Positions 16,201-23,915 of a stretch of DNA of 64,000 nucleotides are shown piece by piece. The DNA is from Cellulomonas humilata (GTDB lineage Bacteria > Actinomycetota > Actinomycetes > Actinomycetales > Cellulomonadaceae). A program made the position numbers and the translations under genes. Below the pieces are notes generated by a model that saw nothing but the letters and a program-made list of their open reading frames with translations, was not told the DNA's origin and searched no databases. The stretch is taken from the NCBI RefSeq assembly GCF_013359775.1, contig NZ_JABMCI010000053.1, forward strand, positions 1 through 64,000, read 5' to 3'. The first letter of the stretch is position 1. Each line of letters opens with the position of its first letter.

Positions 16201-19010
16201 CTGAGCGAGACGCTCACGCTCGACCCGTCGATGCTCAGGTCGTCGAGCGTGAGGGCGGACGGCGCCAGCAGCAGTGGCGTGATCTCGATGCCGTTCAGCC
16301 GGCTCGACGTCCCCGTCATGACCAGGTTCAGCTGGCCGTCGGTGACGAGCACCGGCTGGCTGACCTTCTCCGACACCGACCCCGCCCCCGCGTTCGAGGC
16401 GCCGAAGTCCTTGCCCTCGAGCTGCACGTTGGAGCGGCTGGTGCCGATCCAGTCGCCGTTGTACGTCTTCACGGCGTAGCTGCCGTCCGGCACGTCCACC
16501 GCGAACACGTGCTGGGTGCCCGGCAGCAGGAAGTCGCGCTGGAGGGCGTTCGGCGGGGGCGTGAAGTTGATGCCACGGTCTCGACCGCCCAGACCCGTCG
16601 GGTCCAGCCAGCCCCAGCCGATCTCGGGCGTGTACCGGGAGTTCTGGTTGACCTCGGTGTACCCCGGCATGAGCACGTTGCCGGCCAGCTGCACGTCGAA
16701 CTTGTACAGCGCGGCCTTCGTCGTGACGCGCACGGCGGCCGAGGGTGCCGACGGACCGCGACCGTTCACCGCGACCACCCGCAGGTCGTACGACGCGCCC
16801 TCCACGAGCCCGCCGACCGCGGCCTGCGGGAGCGTCGAGGTGGCGACGAGCGCGTAGGCGTCGTCCCCGTCCGCGGCGGCCTTGCGGTAGATGCGGTAGA
16901 TGTCCGCGCCCTCGCTCGCCGTCCAGGTGAGCTGCACGCCGGCGTTGGAGACGCTGCCGGCCGCGACCCCGGCCGGGGCGGCGGGCACCTCGGCGGGCGG
17001 CTCGACATCCACCACCTCGTCCGCGAGCGGGATCTGCAGGGACGCGACCTCCGTCGCGACCAGTCGCGCGAGCTGGATCGCCCCGTACTCCTGGAAGTGG
17101 GTGTCGTCGACCGTGCCCGTCGGCCGGTTCGGGTACACCCCGGCCGGGACGTGCAGGAACACGCTCGTCGACGCCTCGGGACCGATCTCGTCGAGGTACG
17201 CGCGGCTGGACGCCGACAGGTCGACCAGCGGCGTGCCGGTCTCGGTGGCCAGCGCCGTGGCCGCGGCGACGTACTCGGGGAACGAGACGTTGAACGTGCC
17301 CGTCGCCGCGTCGAAGCTGCGTCGCGACACCGGGGTGACGATCACCGGCTGCGCGCCGCGCTGGGTGGCGCCGTCGACGAACGTCCGCAGGTACTCCGCG
17401 TAGTCGGCGGGGGCGGCGAACCGGTCGTCGACCCCGTAGGTGGCGTCGTTGTGGCCGAACTGCACGAACAGGTAGTCGCCCGGCTTGACCTGGCGCAGCA
17501 CCTCGTCGAGCCGACCCTGGCTGATGAAGTTCTTCGACGAGCGCCCGCCGATCGCGCGGTTGTCCACCGCGACCCCGTCGGACAGGAACCGGCCGAGCAT
17601 CTGGCCCCAGCCGGCCTGCGGGACGTAGTCCGCGGTGTAGGTCTGCACGGTCGAGTCGCCCGTGAGCCAGACGGTCGGCTCGCTGCCGGGGGCCCGCGGG
17701 CTCTGCGCGGCGATCCGGAGCTGGTTGAGCTTGGGGGCGGTGCCGGAGAAGTCGAGGTTGAGCTGGCCGTCGACGACTGCGATGTCGAACGACATCTCGA
17801 GGAACTGGCCCGCGGCCTTGGCGGTCGCAGCCACCTTGGCCATCTGCTCGGCCGTGATCGCGACGTCGGTCGCCTCGGTGGCGTCGCCGGCGATCAGGCT
17901 GACCGTGTAGTCGCCGTCGGGCAGGTCGACGACGAGCTCGGTGTCGCCCACGCTCACGAAGTCGGAGCGCAGCGCGTCGGCTGTGCCACGGTCGGTGGCC
18001 GTGACCGCGCGGGTGTCGACGAAGCCGTACCTGGTGGTCGCGCTGTACGCGCTGGTGGCGTCGAGCCTCGTGGAACCGGGCGAGAGGGCTCCGCTGCCCA
18101 GGTCGAAGTCGAGGACGTCGGGGATGGTGGGCGCGGTCGGCAGGCTGCTCACCGCAGCGGCCGACGGCACGGACAGGCCGGCCGCGTCGATCGCCTGCAC
18201 GCGGTAGTAGCGCAGGGCCGAGGTGTCGACCGCGTCGGTGGCGAGCACCCCACGAGCGCCCGTCCGGGCGACCTCGGTGTACGCGCCGTCCACGGTGTCG
18301 GACCGCGACACCGCGTACCCGGTCGCACCGGCGACCTCGTTCCACCGGAGCGTCACGGCGGTCGGGGTCACGTGCGCCAGGCGCACCGACGTCGGGGCGG
18401 CGATCGTCGAGGTGCCGGGGTCCGGCTCCACGGGTGTGGTGCCGGTCTGCGCGACGACGATCGAGCTCACGTACCCGCCCGCGCCGCTGCCCGTGATGCC
18501 GACGGTGAGCTGGCCGTCGGCGACCGTGGCCGGCCACGTGCCGGAGACGGTCGCGGTCTTGGTGCTCAGCGAGCCGCCGCCCGCACCCTCGAGGGTCACC
18601 GTGGTCTTGGTGGAGCTGCTCCCCGCGAGCAGGTCGCCCGAGCGGACCGTCACGTCATAGGTGCCGTTGGGCACGTCGAGCACGAAGGTCCACGCCGTCG
18701 CGAGCACGAAGTCGCGGTCCGCCGGGTCCTCGGCGCCACGGTCCCGGGAGATCGGGGTGATGCCCTCGGCCGGCACGATGCCGAAGCCGGTCGCGACGGA
18801 GTATCGGGTCGCGTCGGTCACCTGCTGGTAGCCGTCGGCCACCGGGCTCGTCGCGGTGCCCATGTCGAACTTCCACGTGGTCACGGGATCGGCCGCCAGC
18901 GCGGGCAGGCCCCCCGTCGCGGTCAGCGCGAGAACGGCCGCGCCGGCCAGCATTGCCCGGGTCGTGCGTGGTGCCTGTCGTCCCTCGTCGTGCGCGCGCG
19001 TCGAGCGCAT
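13284..19010 (-). CDS. secreted multimodular rhamnogalacturonan acetylesterase (CE12) and rhamnogalacturonan lyase (PL11) fusion
   Basis: The 1908-residue protein deacetylates and cleaves rhamnogalacturonan I outside the cell. Modules in order: signal peptide 1-40; malectin-like 45-200; Fn3 205-290; malectin-like 300-435; CE12 GDSL esterase 440-650 with GDS near 450, GGRSSKNF, GHND near 518 and DDTH near 636; Fn3 673-760; malectin-like 765-915; two Fn3 917-1100; PL11 lyase 1102-1715, with repeated calcium-type DVDGDG motifs and QGNHNLS; two ChiA-N-like beta-sandwich repeats 1720-1908 (each LSxDNWDxDxSxT.....LWWG). The Bacillus homologues are separate YesT and YesW/X proteins. The ATG at 19010 follows AAAGGG; the preceding 62 frame residues lack coding character. 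Two LacI-type sites lie upstream. It is not coupled to a neighbour. Confidence 0.93.
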   Translation of the reverse strand: MRSTRAHDEGRQAPRTTRAMLAGAAVLALTATGGLPALAADPVTTWKFDMGTATSPVADGYQQVTDATRYSVATGFGIVPAEGITPISRDRGAEDPADRDFVLATAWTFVLDVPNGTYDVTVRSGDLLAGSSSTKTTVTLEGAGGGSLSTKTATVSGTWPATVADGQLTVGITGSGAGGYVSSIVVAQTGTTPVEPDPGTSTIAAPTSVRLAHVTPTAVTLRWNEVAGATGYAVSRSDTVDGAYTEVARTGARGVLATDAVDTSALRYYRVQAIDAAGLSVPSAAAVSSLPTAPTIPDVLDFDLGSGALSPGSTRLDATSAYSATTRYGFVDTRAVTATDRGTADALRSDFVSVGDTELVVDLPDGDYTVSLIAGDATEATDVAITAEQMAKVAATAKAAGQFLEMSFDIAVVDGQLNLDFSGTAPKLNQLRIAAQSPRAPGSEPTVWLTGDSTVQTYTADYVPQAGWGQMLGRFLSDGVAVDNRAIGGRSSKNFISQGRLDEVLRQVKPGDYLFVQFGHNDATYGVDDRFAAPADYAEYLRTFVDGATQRGAQPVIVTPVSRRSFDAATGTFNVSFPEYVAAATALATETGTPLVDLSASSRAYLDEIGPEASTSVFLHVPAGVYPNRPTGTVDDTHFQEYGAIQLARLVATEVASLQIPLADEVVDVEPPAEVPAAPAGVAAGSVSNAGVQLTWTASEGADIYRIYRKAAADGDDAYALVATSTLPQAAVGGLVEGASYDLRVVAVNGRGPSAPSAAVRVTTKAALYKFDVQLAGNVLMPGYTEVNQNSRYTPEIGWGWLDPTGLGGRDRGINFTPPPNALQRDFLLPGTQHVFAVDVPDGSYAVKTYNGDWIGTSRSNVQLEGKDFGASNAGAGSVSEKVSQPVLVTDGQLNLVMTGTSSRLNGIEITPLLLAPSALTLDDLSIDGSSVSVSLSWTGTSDSASYRVYRKAAGASAPVALGDVSTTTFVDTTPDVGLEYEYHVVALDPSGLESVPTDTLDVTTVDPDVPTAAVPTGLTLGAVHKNDVTFTWDAVDGALFYQVYRQARDGSFVVVGRASGPSYTDTTVLTTIEYTYRVASVNAGGVSAASETLTTPAVTTLARQAERLDRSPVAVQTDGGVYLGWRQLGLDPDSIAFHVYRDGTRITTRPVKASTNLLDAGGTATSVYRVSSVVDGIERWATAELRVWDSQHLDVPLDKPADAYTKDGQPYTYHANDASVGDVDGDGQYEIVVKWDPSNSKDNSQAGYTGNVYVDAYELDGTRLWRIDLGHNIRAGAHYTQFQVFDLDGDGKAEVSLKTADGTVDGLGAVIGDARADYRNSGGYVLTGPEFLTVFHGATGAAVDTIDYTPPRGDVGAWGDAYGNRVDRFLAGVAYLDGEHPSVIFSRGYYTRTVLVAYDFDGSALTKRWTFDSNEAGSQYTGQGNHNLSVADVDGDQKDEIVFGSMTIDDDGTVLYGTGLGHGDALHVSDLDPGRPGLEVFAVHEEAPHSKGIGATFRDAATGEVLWSMPATADTGRGASDDIDASHPGAESWAVVADGTWNSRAGQLRAADGELLGTTIPAANFLTWWDGDLLREITDHDWSTTTLTGVPTISKWDPSSASSDEIYRATGTLSDNGTKGTPALQADLFGDWREEIVTRLDDSSALRIATTVDLTDHRLRTLQSDPVYRLGVAWQNTGYNQPPHTGYFLGDGMAMPAAPSIVYTGPSTGPGERVPGPATAKPGKAVLSSDNWDNDSSFTVASTLWWGQNAQTVTLLENGVAIATRDLVDATPAAQSAAFQLAGKPNGTYVYTAVLTNQHGSTTTAPLTVKVTAANPGTPALSHDNWDGDGSYTLTTNLWWGTNATTYRLYEDGVLIDTQSLTANGTNAQKATTTVNGRAIGTHVYRAELSNALGSTSSPDVKVKVTR

Positions 19011-19058
19011 GGCATCACCCTTTGTCTCGTCGTTGAGAGCAGCGCCCGATCGGGCGTC

Positions 19059-19072
19059 TTGGAACGATTCAC
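19059..19072. promoter_or_regulatory. LacI-type operator TTGGAACGATTCAC
   Basis: It fits TTGnAnCGnTnCAA except at the last base. It lies 49 bases upstream of the CE12-PL11 start codon, in promoter-overlapping position. Confidence 0.4.
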
Positions 19073-19136
19073 CCGAGCAAGCAGGGACATTCCTACAGAC
19101 CGGTCCCCGGCGGCGCAAGAGTTTCGGGGAAACTGG

Positions 19137-19150
19137 GGAAAGCGCTCGCC
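19137..19150. promoter_or_regulatory. LacI-type operator GGAAAGCGCTCGCC
   Basis: An AGCGCT-centred palindrome whose reverse strand (GGCGAGCGCTTTCC) matches the 11652-11665 site at 13 of 14 positions. It lies 127 bases before the CE12-PL11 start and just downstream of the GNAT gene stop. Confidence 0.55.
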
Positions 19151-19176
19151 GTCGCGGTTTCCCGACGACTACGCAG

Positions 19177-19683
19177 TCATGCCGATCCGGTATCACCGCT
19201 GATCAGGGGCGATGCGCCTCCAGTGAGGTCGCGCCGCATCACGAAGTTCGTCAGCGCGACGCCGCGCAAGACGGGGTGCTGCTCCAGCACGACCTCGAAC
19301 CCCTGCCGCTCGAAGAACGGCCGCGCGGTCAGGCTCGCGTGCGTGGTGAGCTCGGTGGCGCCGAGCGCCCGCGCCGTCTCCAGCACCCACCCGAACAGGG
19401 CCGACGCCACCCCGGTCCGCCCGACGTCCGGGTCGACGAAGAGCATGTCGACGTACCCCTTCTCGTCCACGTCGGTGAACCCGACCACCCGCCCGTCGAC
19501 CTCCGCGAGCTGCGTCCGGAGGGCCGCCCGCCGCGCCGACCAGCCCGCCACGTCGATCTCGTCCGACGCCCAGGCGGCGACCTGCTCCGGCGAGTAGTCG
19601 CGGCTCGCCGTGGTGCGGATCGCCCGCAGGAAGACCTCGAGCGTCGCGGCAGCGTCGGACTCGCGGAAGGGACGCAGGATCAC
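19177..19683 (-). CDS. GNAT-family N-acetyltransferase
   Basis: The 168-residue protein carries a full GNAT fold: MILRPFRESDAAATLEVFLRAI (beta1-alpha1), a central DEKGYVDMLFVDPDVGRTGVASALFGWVLE segment that contains the acetyl-CoA pyrophosphate loop (DVGRTGVASAL), and FFERQGFEVV near the end. It transfers an acetyl group to an unknown acceptor. The start is either GTG 19683 (used) or GTG 19689; both follow the stop of the Gfo/Idh gene within a few bases, so it is the third gene of the LacI-DUF6807 operon. No sugar-specific motif is visible. Confidence 0.8.
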   Translation of the reverse strand: MILRPFRESDAAATLEVFLRAIRTTASRDYSPEQVAAWASDEIDVAGWSARRAALRTQLAEVDGRVVGFTDVDEKGYVDMLFVDPDVGRTGVASALFGWVLETARALGATELTTHASLTARPFFERQGFEVVLEQHPVLRGVALTNFVMRRDLTGGASPLISGDTGSA

Positions 19684-19694
19684 GACCACCGAGC

Positions 19695-20846
19695 CTAGGC
19701 GCCGAACGGCGCCCCGAGCTCCGTGAACGTCGCGCCCTCGTCCGCCACCCGCGCGCACCAGTGCTCCACGTTCGCGACCACCGGGTGCCGCTCGTCGCCC
19801 TCGCCGCGCCACTCGACGAGCGCCTCCGGCACGGGCGCCGGGTCCGGCGCGGTCCGCACGGCCTCGAGGACGCGGAGGAACGCGCCGGTGTCCGCGACCG
19901 AGCACCGCAGCGTGACCGCCGGGTGGGTGCGCGCGATGAGCAGCTGCGTGAGCAGGTCCACCCGTCCGCAGCGGATCCGGCGCGTGCCACGCGGCGAGGT
20001 CACCTCGATCTCGTCGGTCTCGTAGAACAGGGTCGCGGTGCCCTGCGTGCCGCGGACGGTGACGCGTGCGGGCGAGCGCACGGGGGCGCACAGGGTCAGC
20101 CCCGCCGACACCCGCACACCGCCGCGCGTCTCGACGATCACCGCCGAGGTGTCGTCGGCCTCGATCGGGTTCGCACGGTGCAGGTCCACGCGCACGTCGG
20201 TCACGTCGTCCACCGTGCGCGCGCCGGCCACCAGCAGCGCGGTCGCGACGGCGTGCGCGAGGGGGTTGGTGACCACGCCGTCCACCACCTCGACGCCGTC
20301 CAGGGTGCGCCGGCCGGCCCAGCGGGCGCGCGCGAAGTACCCCGCACCGCGCACCCACGTGCCCACCGCGCCGACCCCGGTGATCTCCCCCAGCTCGCCC
20401 GTCGCGACGATCCGCGCGACCTCGTCCACCGCCCCGGACCCGAACGTCTGGAACCCCACCTGGCACAGCCGCCCGGTCTCCTCGACCACGGCCAGCAGCT
20501 CCGTGTGCTCGGCCAGCGAGGCGGTGGTCGGCTTCTCCAGGAGCACGTCGCAGCCGGCGCGCAGCGCGGCGGACGCCAGCGGGAGATGGGTGTGGATCGG
20601 CGTGGCGATGACGACGACGGCCGGGGGGTCGGCGAGCAGGAGGGCGTCGAGGTCGGGGTACCAGGGGCCGTCGACCGGCCGCGGGTCGACCAGGGCGGAG
20701 AGCGTGGCCAGGCCGCGTTCCTGCAGGTCGGCGACCTTGCGGACGTGCGTGGCGCCGTGGCCGTGCACGCCCACCACCGCGATCGTCGGCAGGTCCGTCG
20801 CCGGGTCGCTCACAGGCGTCGCCCCGCGGGGCACCTGCGTGGTCAT
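19695..20846 (-). CDS. Gfo/Idh/MocA-family oxidoreductase (second copy)
   Basis: The 383-residue protein has a Rossmann domain starting IAVVGVHGHGATHVRKVADL and the EKP motif in VLLEKPTTASLAEH. The C-terminal domain (WVRGAGYFARARWAGRRTLDGVEVVDGVVTNPLAHAV) carries the expected family His/Asp region. The glycine motif GVHGHG is slightly unusual compared with GxGxxG. Its ATG overlaps the stop of the LacI-DUF6807 gene (ATGA), so both are made together. This repeats the DUF6807 plus Gfo/Idh pairing seen at 2575-4949, although here the DUF6807 domain is part of a repressor. The substrate is unknown. Confidence 0.88.
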   Translation of the reverse strand: MTTQVPRGATPVSDPATDLPTIAVVGVHGHGATHVRKVADLQERGLATLSALVDPRPVDGPWYPDLDALLLADPPAVVVIATPIHTHLPLASAALRAGCDVLLEKPTTASLAEHTELLAVVEETGRLCQVGFQTFGSGAVDEVARIVATGELGEITGVGAVGTWVRGAGYFARARWAGRRTLDGVEVVDGVVTNPLAHAVATALLVAGARTVDDVTDVRVDLHRANPIEADDTSAVIVETRGGVRVSAGLTLCAPVRSPARVTVRGTQGTATLFYETDEIEVTSPRGTRRIRCGRVDLLTQLLIARTHPAVTLRCSVADTGAFLRVLEAVRTAPDPAPVPEALVEWRGEGDERHPVVANVEHWCARVADEGATFTELGAPFGA

Positions 20847-22795
20847 CCCCACGCCTGCGCGGCGAGGAGTCCCGCCTCGTCGGCGCCGAGCGCGCGGTCC
20901 ACCACGACCGCGGCGAGCCCGATGTCGAGCCGGCCGCCGTCGGGCACGTCGACCACCCGGTCCCACGCCAGGGCCGGCCCGGCACCCACGTACTCGGCGA
21001 CACGTGCGAACCACGGCCGCAGCACCGCGGGGTGCTGGACCAGCAGGACGGTCGTCGTCGCCCCCTCGCGGCGCTGCACGAACGCGAGCCACGGCGACAG
21101 GCTGCCGTGCACGGCCTCCTCGCCGACGAGCCCCTCGCCGAGCACCGTGGTGACGTCGGCCGACGGGAGGCGCCAGAAGATGCCGCCGTACCCGGCGCTC
21201 GGCCGGCCGTTGGTGCCGGGGCTCTCGATCCGCAGCGCCCCGTGGGAGGCGTGCAGCACGCTGGACCAGCGCAGGGTCCACCCGCGACCGTCCGCCAGGG
21301 GTGCTGCGCTCAGCCGCCGGTCCTCCGTCAGCAGGGACCGGTCGCGCTCGTCGCGCCACTCGATGTCGTCGACCAGCGTCGCGCCCGCGTCGGCCAGCCG
21401 CGCCCCGCCGCTGACCTGCCGGCCGTGGTTGGGCAGCAGGGTCGGGCCCTCGTCGCGCAGGAACGTGCGGCCGCCCCAGTAGTTGGTGCCGTTGACCACC
21501 GGCACCGCCATGGAGACGCCGTAGTGGTGGCGGTGGTCGACCGGGCTGGTCTCGGTCAGCGCCGTGCCCGCCGCCGAGTGCACCGGGTGCAGGTACGGGC
21601 GCGGGGCGTGCACGCGGGGCACCCGCTCCCCCGACTCGTAGCGGGCGAGCGGGACCGTCGACGCGTCCGCGGCCGTGCCGCTGAGCAGGAACGAGCCGAG
21701 GTCGGCGGCCCAGCCGGCCGCGGTGAGGTCAGGCACCTGCGGACCCACCGGGTCCGTCGCCGCGCGTCGGCCGAGCCGCGCCGCCGGGGGCACCGGGCCG
21801 CTGCTCGCGCGGATCGCGAGCACGGGGGTGATCAGCGGGGGCGTCGGGTCCAGGGCGTCGCCGCCGACGAGCGAGCGCAGGTGCGCCCAGGCCTGCCGGC
21901 CCAGCTCGGCCTGCGGCACGGTCGCGGTGGTCAGGGAGGGCGTCGCGAACCGCGCGAGCTCGATGTCGTCGAACCCCGTGATCGACACGTCGCCGGGCAC
22001 CGCGACGCCGAGCTCGTTCAGGCGGGCGAGGAGGCCGAACGCGACGAGGTCGTTGTAGGCGACGACGGCCGTGGCCCGGGAGGCGAGCACGTCCTGCGCG
22101 GCCGCATACCCGGAATCGACCGACGAGCCCGCCGGACGCTCGCTCAGCCGGACGTCCTCGCGGCGGGCGGCCGCGGCGCGCAGGGCGTCGAGCCGCGCAC
22201 CGTGCGAGGCACTGTCCGGCGGGCCTGCCAGGTAGAGCAGGTGCCGGTGGCCCAGGCCCGTGAGGTGCTCGACGATCTGGTCGATGCCGGCCGCGTAGTC
22301 GATGGCCAGGGTGGGGGTGGTGCCGTCGGCGGCACGGTTGACGACGACCACCGGGCGGATCTCGGGCAGCAGCGCGCGCAGCGTCGCCTCGGACATGCGC
22401 GGGGAGACCAGCACGAGGGCGTCGCAGCGCAGCCGGGCGTCGAGCGCGATCCGCTCCTCGTCGTCGGCGTGCTCGGCCGTGTCGGCCACGAGCACCCGGT
22501 ACCCCTCCTCGGCGGCGGCCGACGCGACCCCCCGCAGGACCTGCTGGAACATCGGGTTGGCCAGGTCGGGGACGACGACGGCGACGGTGTTGGTGCGTCC
22601 GAGCGACAGGCTCCGCGCGGTGTTGCTGGGCCGGTAGTGCAGCTGCTCGGCCACGTCACGGACGCGTGCGGCGAGCTCCGGGTCCACCGTGGCGCGGCCG
22701 TTCATCACCCGGCTCACGGTCGCCCGGGAGACGCCCGCGGCATGCGCGACCTCGGCGATGGTCGACGCGCTGCGCGTCCACCCGTTCTGCGTCAC
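20843..22795 (-). CDS. LacI-family repressor fused to a DUF6807 domain
   Basis: The 650-residue protein joins a complete LacI repressor (residues 1 to about 345) to a complete DUF6807 domain (about 355-650). The helix-turn-helix and hinge are clear: STIAEVAHAAGVSRATVSRVMNG, then YRPSNTARSLSLGRTNTVAVVVPD. The periplasmic-binding-like domain follows, with VSITGFDDIELARFATPSLTT. The C-terminal part carries the DUF6807 signatures PRPYLHPV, VDHRHHYGV, PVVNGTNYWGG, SAGYGGIFWRLP, SPWLAFV and RPWFARV, matching the free-standing protein at 2575-3489. LacI proteins normally end near 340 residues. It is divergent from the ABC importer at 22965, with two CCGG-centred palindromes between, so autoregulation and importer control are likely. 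The fused domain may process or sense the same ligand. Confidence 0.92.
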   Translation of the reverse strand: MTQNGWTRSASTIAEVAHAAGVSRATVSRVMNGRATVDPELAARVRDVAEQLHYRPSNTARSLSLGRTNTVAVVVPDLANPMFQQVLRGVASAAAEEGYRVLVADTAEHADDEERIALDARLRCDALVLVSPRMSEATLRALLPEIRPVVVVNRAADGTTPTLAIDYAAGIDQIVEHLTGLGHRHLLYLAGPPDSASHGARLDALRAAAARREDVRLSERPAGSSVDSGYAAAQDVLASRATAVVAYNDLVAFGLLARLNELGVAVPGDVSITGFDDIELARFATPSLTTATVPQAELGRQAWAHLRSLVGGDALDPTPPLITPVLAIRASSGPVPPAARLGRRAATDPVGPQVPDLTAAGWAADLGSFLLSGTAADASTVPLARYESGERVPRVHAPRPYLHPVHSAAGTALTETSPVDHRHHYGVSMAVPVVNGTNYWGGRTFLRDEGPTLLPNHGRQVSGGARLADAGATLVDDIEWRDERDRSLLTEDRRLSAAPLADGRGWTLRWSSVLHASHGALRIESPGTNGRPSAGYGGIFWRLPSADVTTVLGEGLVGEEAVHGSLSPWLAFVQRREGATTTVLLVQHPAVLRPWFARVAEYVGAGPALAWDRVVDVPDGGRLDIGLAAVVVDRALGADEAGLLAAQAWG

Positions 22796-22861
22796 TGCAG
22801 CCTCCCGCGGTCACCCTCGAGCCACCGACGTGGGGGTGGCTCCGCGCCGAACATACACCAC

Positions 22862-22876
22862 GGGAAACCGGTTCCC
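22862..22876. promoter_or_regulatory. LacI-type operator GGGAAACCGGTTCCC
   Basis: A near-perfect palindrome around CCGG in the divergent promoter region, 67 bases from the start of the LacI-DUF6807 gene. Paired with the site at 22908-22923, centres about 46 bases apart, it could support looping. Confidence 0.65.
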
Positions 22877-22907
22877 AACCAACAGAAAGCGGTGCTACGG
22901 TACCGCC

Positions 22908-22923
22908 GAGGAACCGGTTTCTC
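22908..22923. promoter_or_regulatory. LacI-type operator GAGGAACCGGTTTCTC
   Basis: The second CCGG-centred palindrome, 42 bases upstream of the importer start at 22965. It shares GAAACCGGTT with the site at 22862-22876 on one strand or the other. Confidence 0.65.
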
Positions 22924-22964
22924 GTTCGGGTCCTCCACGGCGAACACAGTGAGGTGTCGACGAC

Positions 22965-23915
22965 ATGTCCGTAGTGACGGAGCTACGCCGGACCGCCAGG
23001 TCCGCCCGGGGCGAGAAGGGCACGCCCTCGCGGCGCAGCCTGCGCAACGGTGACGGGAAGGCGGCCGCGCTCTTCCTGCTGCCTTGGTTCCTCGGCCTCG
23101 GTCTGATCACCATCGGCCCGATGGTCGCGTCGGGCTACCTGTCCTTCACGGACTACGACCTGCTGCAGCCGCCGACCTGGATCGGGCTCGAGAACTACAC
23201 GCGGCTGTTCGAGGACCCCCGGCTCGCCAACTCGCTGCGCGTCACGTTCACGTACGTGTTCACCGCGGTGCCGCTGCAGCTCGCCGCGGCTCTGGGGCTC
23301 GCGCTGATGCTCGACCGGGGCCTGAAGGGTCTGCCGTTCTACCGGTCGGTCCTCTATCTGCCCTCGCTGCTCGGCGGTTCCGTCGCTGTCGCCATCCTGT
23401 GGCGGCAGGTGTTCGGCATCGACGGTCTGGTGAACCAGTTCCTGGCGCTGTTCGGCATCCAGGGCAAGGGCTGGGTGTCCGACCCGGAGACCGCGCTCTG
23501 GACCCTCGTCCTGCTGCACATCTGGACGTTCGGCGCTCCGATGATCATCTTCCTGGCCGGCCTGCGGCAGATCCCGGAGATGTACTACGAGGCCGCCGCG
23601 ATCGACGGGGCCGGCGCGGTGCGCAGGTTCCGCTCGATCACGCTGCCGCTGCTCACGCCGATCATCTTCTTCAACCTGGTGCTCCAGGTGATCGGGGCGT
23701 TCCAGAGCTTCACGCAGGCGTTCGTCGTCTCCGGCGGAACGGGCGGACCTGCCGACTCGACGATGTTCTACACGCTCTACCTCTACCAGAAGGGCTTCAC
23801 GGCCTTCGACATGGGGTACGCGTCCGCCATGGCGTGGTTGCTCGTCCTCATCGTCGCGGCGATGACCCTGATCAACTTCTTCGCCTCCAAGTTCTGGGTC
23901 TTCTACGATGACTGA
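22965..23915 (+). CDS. sugar ABC transporter permease (MalF type), second importer
   Basis: The 316-residue permease has six helices beginning ALFLLPWFLGLGLITIGPMVASGYL and the EAA loop MYYEAAAIDGAGAVRRFRSITLPLL near residue 205. Its 8-base overlap with the next permease (start 23908) shows coupling. It is the first gene of the second CUT1 importer, directly downstream of the two CCGG palindromes and divergent from the LacI-DUF6807 gene. No ATPase gene is present. The substrate is unknown; the regulator's DUF6807 domain and Gfo/Idh partner suggest a modified sugar. Confidence 0.93.
   Translation: MSVVTELRRTARSARGEKGTPSRRSLRNGDGKAAALFLLPWFLGLGLITIGPMVASGYLSFTDYDLLQPPTWIGLENYTRLFEDPRLANSLRVTFTYVFTAVPLQLAAALGLALMLDRGLKGLPFYRSVLYLPSLLGGSVAVAILWRQVFGIDGLVNQFLALFGIQGKGWVSDPETALWTLVLLHIWTFGAPMIIFLAGLRQIPEMYYEAAAIDGAGAVRRFRSITLPLLTPIIFFNLVLQVIGAFQSFTQAFVVSGGTGGPADSTMFYTLYLYQKGFTAFDMGYASAMAWLLVLIVAAMTLINFFASKFWVFYDD

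Noticed and set aside
13359-19202. Long plus-strand frames opposite the CE12-PL11 gene
   Set aside because: Arg/Val/Asp/His-rich shadows of a gene whose domains are all identifiable on the minus strand.
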